A stretch of DNA of 5,929 bases from Chloroflexota bacterium. GTDB lineage: Bacteria > Chloroflexota > UBA6077 > CF-72. The notes beneath the pieces are model-generated. The model made no database searches. It was not told the origin of the DNA and saw only the letters and a list, made by a program, of their open reading frames with translations. Both the position numbers and the translations under genes were made by a program. Positions within the stretch are counted from its first letter, which is position 1, and every line of letters begins with the position of its first letter. The DNA is taken from NCBI GenBank assembly GCA_019247135.1, contig JAFAPL010000427.1, positions 1-5,929 on the forward strand, written 5' to 3'. Shown in pieces: positions 1 through 5,519 of this stretch.

Positions 1-488
1 GTCGTCGACCGTGGTGCTCTCGACACGCGAAACGGAGCGGGACAAGGTCGCGGCGCTGGACCTCGGGGGCGGATGACTACCTGACCAAACCGTTCGGCGT
101 GGATGCATTGCTGGCCCGCGTGCGCGTGGCGCTGCGGCATGCCGCGCGCCCGGCGGCGGGCATCGGGCCGATCGTCCGTGTTGGCGACGTGGAGGTCGAT
201 ATGGATCGGCGGCGCGTCACGGTGAACGGCGCAGAAGTGCACCTGACGCCCACGGAGTGGGACCTGGTCAAGCTCTTCGTGTCACACCCCGACAAGGTGC
301 TGACCGATCGCATGATCACTGGGGCGGTCTGGGGCGCAAGCTTCGCCGAGCAGGCGCACTCGCTGCACGTGTACATCGCGCGACTCCGCAAGAAGCTGGA
401 GCCGGCGGGAACCTCGCGGCGGCACATTTCTACGGAGCCGGGCGTCGGCTACCGATTCGTGTCGGATGCAATCGAGCGCAACAAATGA
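1..488 (+). CDS. kdpE: KdpE-type response regulator, 5'-truncated, with an apparent +1 frameshift
   Basis: This is the C-terminal part of an OmpR/PhoB-family response regulator that, with KdpD, activates kdp transcription at low K+. The frame from position 2 reads VVLSTRETERDKVAALDLG (11-67), the end of the receiver domain including the conserved Ser after beta-4, then meets TGA at 74-76. The frame from 69 continues without a gap as ADDYLTKPFG, with the conserved receiver Lys-Pro. One extra G in the five-G run 65-69 therefore separates two halves of one gene. A winged-helix output domain follows (HLTPTEWDLVKLF, then RLRKKLE, then EPGVGYRFV near the C-terminus), close to KdpE as I know it. The stop is TGA 486-488. 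The phosphoacceptor Asp lies before the window. The shift may be a homopolymer sequencing error or a true inactivating mutation; the sequence alone cannot tell. KdpE is favoured over other OmpR-family members because of the neighbouring kdp genes. Confidence 0.88.
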   Translation, partial: RRPWCSRHAKRSGTRSRRWTSGADDYLTKPFGVDALLARVRVALRHAARPAAGIGPIVRVGDVEVDMDRRRVTVNGAEVHLTPTEWDLVKLFVSHPDKVLTDRMITGAVWGASFAEQAHSLHVYIARLRKKLEPAGTSRRHISTEPGVGYRFVSDAIERNK

Positions 489-525
489 GCTCGGCTCCCG
501 CGGGCGACACGAACGGGTACCTCCA

Positions 526-572
526 TTGAGAATTCTTTGAAGAATTGGTCGTTTGCGTTGAGCCTCTTTTGA
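526..572 (+). promoter_or_regulatory. Candidate KdpE operator: two TTGAGNNTNNTTTGA repeats
   Basis: Seen directly: TTGAGAATTCTTTGA at 526-540 and TTGAGCCTCTTTTGA at 558-572 match at 11 of 15 positions and start 32 bp apart, about three helical turns. Each copy contains two TTGA cores 11 bp apart (526/537 and 558/569). OmpR/PhoB-family regulators, including KdpE, bind as tandem dimers to direct repeats about 11 bp apart, and the E. coli KdpE site is a T-rich repeat of this kind. That this is the KdpE site is inference from the spacing and from its position ahead of the kdp structural genes. Confidence 0.5.
531..546. repeat. AT-rich dyad AATTCTT-TG-AAGAATT
   Basis: Perfect 7-bp arms (531-537 and 540-546) are separated by 2 bp. 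The loop is too short for a stable RNA hairpin, so a DNA-level role is likelier. It overlaps the upstream copy of the TTGAGNNTNNTTTGA repeat, so either the dyad or the direct repeat could be the real protein site. The two readings are alternatives. Confidence 0.45.
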
Positions 573-590
573 CACGCGCGGTTGGATACT
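569..590 (+). promoter_or_regulatory. Candidate activator-dependent kdp promoter (-10 GATACT)
   Basis: GATACT at 585-590 matches the TATAAT -10 box at 4 of 6 positions. It lies 12 bp after the downstream operator copy, the arrangement of PhoB-type promoters in which the activator box replaces the -35 element. A perfect TTGACA at 569-574 is only 10 bp from GATACT and has no -10 match 16-18 bp downstream, so a conventional sigma-70 pair is not present. A transcription start near 597 would follow. All of this is pattern-based. Confidence 0.3.
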
Positions 591-598
591 CAGGGGTG

Positions 599-802
599 AT
601 GGAGGTCGCCGCAGTACGGGGATTGAGTCCGATGAGCAGCCTTCTGTACCTGACCACCCAACCGACATCGCCACCGACCGCCTGGCGCGGCCGAGTCCAA
701 TCCGAAAGTGCACTGCGGGTTGCCGCGGCCACACTGCGCCAGGCGACCTCGGCCGAAATCGGGGCGACCCGGGTGGTCTGTGAGGTGAGTGCGCATGGCT
801 GA
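599..802 (+). CDS. Possible 67-residue leader ORF, unrecognised
   Basis: An open frame runs from ATG 599 to TGA 800-802. It overlaps the start of the miniprotein gene at 795 by 8 nt, which would permit translational coupling. ATG 632, with GGGGA at 618-622 nine bases upstream, is an alternative start and would give 56 residues. The product has no membrane span; its C-terminal half looks like an Ala/Arg/Gln-rich helix. I recognise no family. At ATG 599 the purine run AGGGG is too close (2 nt) for normal initiation, although a transcript starting near 597 could be read leaderless. The frame may simply be chance openness in GC-rich DNA. Confidence 0.2.
   Translation: MEVAAVRGLSPMSSLLYLTTQPTSPPTAWRGRVQSESALRVAAATLRQATSAEIGATRVVCEVSAHG
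602..750 (+). repeat. Mutually exclusive inverted repeats in the leader
   Basis: CGCCTGGCGC at 679-688 and GCGCCAGGCG at 736-745 are perfect 10-bp complements. GAGGTCGCC at 602-610 and GGCGACCTC at 742-750 are perfect 9-bp complements. Both downstream arms use bases 742-745, so an RNA could form one stem or the other. Inside the first stem a smaller hairpin is possible (713-718 with 723-728, loop GTTG). In GC-rich DNA such repeats can arise by chance, so a role is only suggested. Confidence 0.3.
759..772 (+). other. GNRA-capped hairpin upstream of the miniprotein RBS
   Basis: CGGG (760-763) pairs with CCCG (768-771) around a GCGA tetraloop of the stable GNRA class, with a further U-G closing pair at 759/772. 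It sits 9 nt before the Shine-Dalgarno GAGGTG (782-787). It could shape ribosome access, but it is short and may be coincidental. Confidence 0.25.
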
Positions 803-896
803 CCTGGTGTTCGTGCTGCTAACTATTGCATTTTTTGCCGTGACGCTCGCATATACGCGCGCCTGCGACCGCGGCCTGGGTAATCAGGAGGACTAA
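795..896 (+). CDS. Kdp-associated membrane miniprotein, 33 residues
   Basis: ATG 795 follows Shine-Dalgarno GAGGTG (782-787) at 7-nt spacing; the stop is TAA 894-896. The product starts MADLVFVLLTIAFFAVTLAY, one hydrophobic segment (about residues 4-20), followed by TRACDR, positive charges that would set a cytoplasmic C-terminus, and a short acidic tail. Its own last codons contain the AGGAGG (886-891) that serves kdpF, and only 7 nt separate the two genes, so they are very likely co-transcribed. From memory, similar peptides with an xAFFAxxxxYxRxCxR pattern sit just ahead of kdpF in other bacteria and are mostly annotated as hypothetical; I could not verify this here. It differs from KdpF, which follows it and carries the diagnostic RPERF end. 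A role as an extra small pump subunit or assembly/regulatory peptide is inference. Confidence 0.72.
   Translation: MADLVFVLLTIAFFAVTLAYTRACDRGLGNQED
886..891 (+). promoter_or_regulatory. Shine-Dalgarno AGGAGG for kdpF, long spacing
   Basis: A perfect AGGAGG lies 12 nt before ATG 904 and inside the last codons of the upstream miniprotein gene. The spacing is longer than the usual 5-9 nt. No other start codon in the kdpF frame lies between it and the ATG, so the start at 904 stands, perhaps with coupling to translation of the miniprotein. Confidence 0.6.
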
Positions 897-903
897 GCCG
901 CCT

Positions 904-993
904 ATGTCAGTCGAATTCCTGCTCAGCGGTGTCGCCGCGGTGCTGGTGCTGGTATATCTCGTGTACGCCCTGCTGCGGCCCGAGCGTTTCTGA
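904..993 (+). CDS. kdpF: KdpF, small subunit of the potassium-transporting ATPase
   Basis: A 29-residue peptide, within the usual KdpF size. It begins MSVEFLLSGV, has one membrane helix (about residues 4-24) and ends in ALLRPERF, the family's diagnostic C-terminus. KdpF is a single-span lipid-like stabiliser of the KdpFABC complex, packed in E. coli between KdpA and KdpB. The stop TGA 991-993 overlaps the GAGGAG (992-997) used by kdpA 8 nt further on, typical of a tightly coupled operon. Confidence 0.9.
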   Translation: MSVEFLLSGVAAVLVLVYLVYALLRPERF

Positions 994-1005
994 GGAGATC
1001 ACTCA

Positions 1006-2736
1006 ATGAGCATTCCGGGACTGCTCCAGGTTGGCGTGTTCGTAGTGGTGCTGCTCCTGATCACCAAGCCGGTCGGCCTGCACCTCTGGCACGTGTTCAG
1101 CGGCCAGCGCACGTTTCTGACCCCGGTGCTTGGCCGGCTGGAGGGCGCTATTTACCGCGTGACCGGTGTTCGACCGGAGGTTGAGCAAGGCTGGAAAGGC
1201 TATGCGTTCGCCATGCTGTTGTTCAGCGTGGTCGGCGCGCTGCTGACGTATGCGATTCTGCGCTTGCAGAGCTTCTTGCCGTTCAATCCCCAGGGGCTCG
1301 ACAGTGTCTCGCCGGACCTGGCGTTCAACACCGCCGTCAGCTTCACCACCAACACCAATTGGCAAAGCTACACGCCTGAGACGACGATGAGCTACTTCAG
1401 TCAGATGGCGGGGCTGGCATTCCACAATTGGGTTTCGGCCGCGACCGGCATCGCCATCGCCGTTGCGCTCGTGCGGGGTCTTACGCGCCGCTCGGCGCGC
1501 TCGATCGGCAACTTCTGGGTGGATCTGGTCCGTTGCACCCTGTACGTCCTGCTGCCGATCTGTTTCTTCTACACGTTTTTTCTTATCTGGCAGGGCGTGC
1601 CGCAGAACCTGAGCGATTACACGACGGCGACGACGCTCGAGAGCGGCACCCAGACGATCGCGCAGGGGCCGGTGGCCTCCCAGGAAGCGATCAAGATGCT
1701 GGGCACCAACGGCGGCGGCTTTTTCAATGCCAACTCGGCGCACCCGTTCGAAAACCCGACGCCGCTGAGCAACTTTCTCCAGATGCTGTCCATCTTCACG
1801 ATTGGCTCCGGACTGACGTACATGTTCGGCAAGTTCGCCGGCGATACACGCCAGGGCTGGGCGATTTGGGGCGCCATGCTGCTGCTGTTCCTGGCCGGCG
1901 TGGCGGTTGTCCTGCCGGTGGAGCAAAACGGCAACCCACTGCTCAGTCAACTCGGAGTCGATCAAGCGCTTTCGAATCTTCAAACGGGCGGGAACTTCGA
2001 AGGTAAAGAGATGCGCTTCGGGCAGTCAGCCACCGCCCTCTTCGTGGTGATCACGACTGACGCTTCGTGCGGCGCTGTCAACGCCATGCATGACAGCTTG
2101 ATGCCGATTGCTGGAATGATCCCGATGCTCAACATCCAGCTGGGCGAGATCATCTTCGGTGGTGTAGGCGCCGGCCTCTACGGCATGTTGATGTTCGCCA
2201 TCATCGCCGTGTTCATCGCCGGGCTGATGGTGGGTCGGACGCCTGAGTTCCTGGGCAAGAAGATCGAGAGCTTCGAGATGAAGATGGCCATGCTGGCGGC
2301 ACTGATCCTGGCCGCCGACATCCTGCTGTTCACCGCTGCCAGCAGCGTGGGCGATTGGGGCACGGCCGCGACCAACAACCCCGGCCCGCACGGTTTCTCG
2401 GAGATTCTGTACGCCTTCACATCTGCGACAGGCAATAACGGCTCGGCGTTCGCGGGTCTCGGCGCAAACACCCCGTATTACAACACGACGCTGGGTCTGG
2501 CGATGCTCATCGGTCGATTTCTGATGATCGTGCCATTGCTGGCAATTGCCGGATCGATGGTGCGTAAGAAGCGCGTCCCCACTTCACTCGGAACGTTTCC
2601 CACCTACGGAGCACTCTGGTCAGGTTTGCTGATCGGCACCATCCTGATCGTCGGCGCACTGACGTATTTCCCGGCCCTGGCGCTGGGGCCCATCGTTGAG
2701 CAACTTCTGCTCAACGGCGGGCGCATTCTCTCCTGA
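1006..2736 (+). CDS. kdpA: KdpA, potassium-binding and translocating subunit
   Basis: A 576-residue integral membrane protein of the superfamily of K+ transporters (E. coli KdpA: 557). It selects K+ from outside and passes it through an intersubunit tunnel to KdpB. The four selectivity-filter loops are all present: TNTNWQSY (115-122), GTNGGGFFNANSAHP (233-247), SCGAVNAMHDS (354-364) and GNNGSAFAG (476-484). Other conserved blocks are SYFSQMAG (129-136), GPVASQEAIKMLG (221-233), GEIIFGGVGAGLYGM (380-394) and GRTPEFLGKKIE (410-421). About ten membrane helices are expected. The ATG at 1006 follows GAGGAG at 8-nt spacing, and the N-terminus matches the family start. No truncation, frameshift or loss of a filter glycine is seen. 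Confidence 0.97.
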   Translation: MSIPGLLQVGVFVVVLLLITKPVGLHLWHVFSGQRTFLTPVLGRLEGAIYRVTGVRPEVEQGWKGYAFAMLLFSVVGALLTYAILRLQSFLPFNPQGLDSVSPDLAFNTAVSFTTNTNWQSYTPETTMSYFSQMAGLAFHNWVSAATGIAIAVALVRGLTRRSARSIGNFWVDLVRCTLYVLLPICFFYTFFLIWQGVPQNLSDYTTATTLESGTQTIAQGPVASQEAIKMLGTNGGGFFNANSAHPFENPTPLSNFLQMLSIFTIGSGLTYMFGKFAGDTRQGWAIWGAMLLLFLAGVAVVLPVEQNGNPLLSQLGVDQALSNLQTGGNFEGKEMRFGQSATALFVVITTDASCGAVNAMHDSLMPIAGMIPMLNIQLGEIIFGGVGAGLYGMLMFAIIAVFIAGLMVGRTPEFLGKKIESFEMKMAMLAALILAADILLFTAASSVGDWGTAATNNPGPHGFSEILYAFTSATGNNGSAFAGLGANTPYYNTTLGLAMLIGRFLMIVPLLAIAGSMVRKKRVPTSLGTFPTYGALWSGLLIGTILIVGALTYFPALALGPIVEQLLLNGGRILS

Positions 2737-2749
2737 GGACTGACTCGGT

Positions 2750-4900
2750 ATGACGCAAGTAAGGCCCCCCAGCACCATTCCCGAGCGTGACGCGGACCCG
2801 ACCCGTGGGCTGGCGCCACCGACGCGCCGCACGCCGGAGGTAGACGACGGCAAGGAGCTGACGGCCAGTCGCAAGTCCGGCGCGGGCAGCATCTTTCAGG
2901 GGCCGCTGGTGCGGGCGGCGATCGCGCAGTCCTTCCGCAAGCTGGACCCGCGAGCGGTCGCGAAGAACCCGGTCATGTTCGTGGTGGAGGTGGGTGCGGC
3001 GATCACCACCATTGTGTTGCTCCAGCAGATCGCCACCGCGACGGGCAACATCGGCTTCACGCTCCAGATCACGCTCTGGCTGTGGTTCACGGTGCTGTTT
3101 GCCAATTTCGCTGAGGCGATGGCCGAAGCGCGCGGCAAAGCTCAGGCAGACACGCTGCGCGCAACAAAGAAGGAAACTCCGGCGCGCCGGACGCGCGATG
3201 GACGCGAGGAGATGATCTCCTCCTCCGAGCTGCGCAAAGGCGACATTGTCCTGGTGCGTGAAGGCGAGATCATTCCCGGCGACGGCGAAGTCATTGAAGG
3301 CGTCGCGTACGTCAACGAGGCGGCCATTACTGGCGAGTCCGCTCCCGTTCTGAAGGAGCCTGGCACCGATATCCGCTCCAGTGTCACCGGGGGCACGCAG
3401 ATCGTCAGCGATCACCTGAAGATCGAGATCAGCGCCGACCCTGGCCAGACGTTCCTGGACCGCATGATCGCGCTGGTCGAAGGCGCCGTGCGCCAGAAGA
3501 CGCCCAACGAGATTGCGCTGTCGATTCTGCTCGCGGGCCTCACCATCATCTTCCTCTTAGCCGTGGCCACGTTGGAGCCATTCGCGATTTTCGCGGGGAC
3601 TAGCGTGTCGACGGTGATCCTGATCGCACTGCTGGTGTGCCTGATTCCCACCACAATTGGCGGACTGCTGTCTGCCATCGGCATCGCCGGCATGGACCGT
3701 GTGACGCGCTTCAATGTGCTGGCCATGTCTGGCCGAGCGGTCGAGGCCGCCGGCGACGTGGACGTCCTGCTGCTGGACAAGACCGGCACTATTACGTACG
3801 GCAACCGACTCGCGGCGGAAATCCTGCCGGTTGGCAATGCCTCCCAAATGGATGCGGTCATCTGCGCACGACAGGCCAGCCTGGGCGACGACACACCGGA
3901 AGGCCGAAGTATCCTCGCGCTCGCTGAGCAACGCGGCGCTCCAGCCGCCGATGGGCTGAGCGCCGGCGCCGAGGTGATCCCGTTCAAAGCCGAGACGCGC
4001 ATCAGCGGCGTGCGCCAGGATGGGCAGACCTACTTCAAGGGCGCCGCTGATGCGATCCTCGCTGCCTCCGGTGTCGACGGGCAGCATCCCGAAGGTCTGG
4101 ATCAACAGGTCGAACGCATTTCGCGTGAAGGCGGCACGCCGCTGGTGCTGATGATGGACGGCCGCATCGTAGGGGTGATCTATCTCAAAGACACCGTCAA
4201 GCCAGGCATGCGCCAGCGCTTCGAAGAGTTCCGGCGCATGGGCATCAAGACCATCATGATCACCGGCGACAACCCGCTCACCGCGGCGACCATCGCCGCC
4301 GAAGCGGGCGTGGACGACTTCGTCCCCCAGGCCAAACCGGAGGACAAGATCCGCATCATCCGCGAACAGCAGGCCGAAGGACATCTGGTGGCGATGACTG
4401 GCGATGGGACCAACGATGCACCCGCGCTGGCGCAGGCAGACGTCGGACTGGCGATGAACTCCGGTACCGCCGCGGCAAAAGAGGCGGCCAATATGGTCGA
4501 CCTGGACTCCAACCCAACCAAACTGATCGAAGTTGTGGCTATCGGCAAGCAATTGCTGATCACGCGTGGCGCGATCACGACCTTCTCGGTCGCCAATGAC
4601 GTGGCGAAATACTTCGCCATTATTCCAGCCGCCTTCGCGGTCGCGTATCCCGAGTTGAATGCGCTCAACGTCATGCAATTGTCGACGCCGCAGAGCGCCA
4701 TTCTCTCGGCGGTGGTCTTCAACGCGCTGATCATCATCGCCCTGGTGCCGCTGGCGTTGCGCGGGGTTGGGTACCGTCCCGCTCCTGCCGCCGAATTACT
4801 CGGCCGCAACCTGCTGATCTACGGATTGGGCGGCATCATCCTTCCGTTTATCGGTATCAAGATCATCGACGTCATCGTCTCATTGCTGAGGCTCGCCTGA
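2750..4900 (+). CDS. kdpB: KdpB, P-type ATPase catalytic subunit
   Basis: A 716-residue type IA P-type ATPase that hydrolyses ATP to drive K+ uptake. Visible motifs: TGES of the actuator domain (194-197), [15 protein letters not shown] in the M4 region (297-311), the phosphorylation motif DKTGT with Asp343, PF(K)AETRISG and KGAADAI of the nucleotide-binding domain (411-420, 430-436), TGDN (505-508), [10 protein letters not shown] (551-560), and the M5 charged pair Asp617/Lys620 in [12 protein letters not shown], implicated in ion coupling. Ser197 of TGES corresponds to the inhibitory phosphorylation site Ser162 of E. coli KdpB. The protein is about 35 residues longer than E. coli KdpB (682) because of a Pro/Arg-rich N-terminal tail (about 1-45) before the conserved block beginning [11 protein letters not shown]. 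The ATG at 2750 follows GAGGA (2735-2739) at 10-nt spacing, 13 nt after kdpA; no better downstream start exists before the conserved region. Confidence 0.97.
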   Translation: MTQVRPPSTIPERDADPTRGLAPPTRRTPEVDDGKELTASRKSGAGSIFQGPLVRAAIAQSFRKLDPRAVAKNPVMFVVEVGAAITTIVLLQQIATATGNIGFTLQITLWLWFTVLFANFAEAMAEARGKAQADTLRATKKETPARRTRDGREEMISSSELRKGDIVLVREGEIIPGDGEVIEGVAYVNEAAITGESAPVLKEPGTDIRSSVTGGTQIVSDHLKIEISADPGQTFLDRMIALVEGAVRQKTPNEIALSILLAGLTIIFLLAVATLEPFAIFAGTSVSTVILIALLVCLIPTTIGGLLSAIGIAGMDRVTRFNVLAMSGRAVEAAGDVDVLLLDKTGTITYGNRLAAEILPVGNASQMDAVICARQASLGDDTPEGRSILALAEQRGAPAADGLSAGAEVIPFKAETRISGVRQDGQTYFKGAADAILAASGVDGQHPEGLDQQVERISREGGTPLVLMMDGRIVGVIYLKDTVKPGMRQRFEEFRRMGIKTIMITGDNPLTAATIAAEAGVDDFVPQAKPEDKIRIIREQQAEGHLVAMTGDGTNDAPALAQADVGLAMNSGTAAAKEAANMVDLDSNPTKLIEVVAIGKQLLITRGAITTFSVANDVAKYFAIIPAAFAVAYPELNALNVMQLSTPQSAILSAVVFNALIIIALVPLALRGVGYRPAPAAELLGRNLLIYGLGGIILPFIGIKIIDVIVSLLRLA

Positions 4901-4901
4901 T

Positions 4902-5510
4902 ATGAACACCCGCACGGTCGCGGTCGCCCGCGAAACTTTCCTCCAGCACCTGCGCAGCGCTGTTTTGATGACTATCGTGCTCACCATCCTGCTCGGTATC
5001 GTGTATCCGCTGATCATGACCGGCATCGCACAGGTGATTTTCCCATCGCAAGCCAATGGGAGTCTCGTCAGAGATAGCTCGGGCAACGTAATCGGCTCAG
5101 AATTGCTGGCTCAGAGTTTCACCCAGCCGCAGTATTTTCACCCACGTCCGTCAGCAGCCGGCAACGGCTACGATGCGACATCCTCTGGAGGCTCGAATCT
5201 CGGCCCCACGAACCAGAAGCTGATCGACACGGTCAAAGCCAATGCGGATGCGTACCGCGCCGAAAACAACCTACCGCCCGATGCACAGGTGCCAGTCGAC
5301 GCGGTTAGCGCGTCGGCAAGCGGACTGGACCCCGACATCAGCCCGGCCAATGCGCTGCTGCAGGTGCCACGCGTGGCCGCGGCCCGCGGCCTTTCTCAGG
5401 ATCAGGTCCAGGCACTGGTAGCCCAGTACGCGGAGGCGCGCACGCTGTGGGTGCTGGGCGAGCCGCGCGTCAACGTGCTGAAACTAAACGTGGCCCTGGA
5501 CGGTCACTGA
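4902..5510 (+). CDS. kdpC: KdpC, single-span subunit of the potassium ATPase
   Basis: A 202-residue protein with one N-terminal membrane helix (about 19-42) and an extracytoplasmic domain, close to the usual KdpC length of about 190. KdpC assembles KdpA with KdpB and is thought to raise the pump's apparent affinity. Family blocks are present in order: IGSELLAQSF (64-73), QYFHPRPSAAGNGYDA (77-92), SSGGSNLGPTN (94-104), VDAVSASASGLDPDISPANA (132-151), RVAAARGL (157-164) and LGEPRVNVLKLNVALDG (185-201). In the fifth block the common DPHISP reads DPDISP. The start lies 1 nt after the kdpB stop, with GAGG (4888-4891) inside the end of kdpB, so translational coupling is likely. Confidence 0.95.
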   Translation: MNTRTVAVARETFLQHLRSAVLMTIVLTILLGIVYPLIMTGIAQVIFPSQANGSLVRDSSGNVIGSELLAQSFTQPQYFHPRPSAAGNGYDATSSGGSNLGPTNQKLIDTVKANADAYRAENNLPPDAQVPVDAVSASASGLDPDISPANALLQVPRVAAARGLSQDQVQALVAQYAEARTLWVLGEPRVNVLKLNVALDGH

Positions 5511-5519
5511 CCTCACACC

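Larger units (their letters stand above)
489..794 (+). other. Intergenic region and probable leader of the kdp operon
   Basis: This 306-bp stretch separates kdpE from the structural genes. It contains no gene I recognise. Its first part (489-524) is GC-rich, with a CCCGCGGG palindrome but no T-tract, so I see no terminator for kdpE. The middle (about 525-590) is clearly AT-richer than its surroundings and holds the candidate operator and promoter. The remainder (about 597-794) would be a leader of roughly 200 nt, with a possible 67-codon ORF and several inverted repeats. No tRNA, rRNA or known riboswitch was recognised. Confidence 0.6.

Noticed and set aside
99..488. Stand-alone DNA-binding protein starting at GTG 99
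   Set aside because: The frame is open upstream to 69 and carries conserved receiver residues (ADDYLTKPF), and no Shine-Dalgarno precedes GTG 99. It is the tail of kdpE.
497..504. CCCGCGGG palindrome after kdpE as a terminator
   Set aside because: There is no loop of usable size and no T-tract follows, so it does not support rho-independent termination.
569..574. Perfect TTGACA as a conventional -35 box
   Set aside because: No -10-like hexamer occurs 16-18 bp downstream (the region reads CAGGGGTG), and the nearest, GATACT, is only 10 bp away. The bases are better explained as part of the repeated operator motif.
590..794. c-di-AMP (ydaO-type) riboswitch in the leader
   Set aside because: This would be a sensible regulator for a K+ transporter, and a GGGGTGAT string at 593-600 hints at it, but I could not place the class's conserved paired elements around it.
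1003..1983. 326-codon antisense ORF opposite kdpA
   Set aside because: It lies fully opposite a well-conserved gene, its product is an Arg/Gln/His-rich low-complexity translation with no domain, and long antisense frames are common in GC-rich DNA.
3557..4678. 373-codon antisense ORF opposite kdpB
   Set aside because: Same situation: a His/Asp/Gly-rich shadow of kdpB codons, no recognisable motif, no RBS context that stands out.
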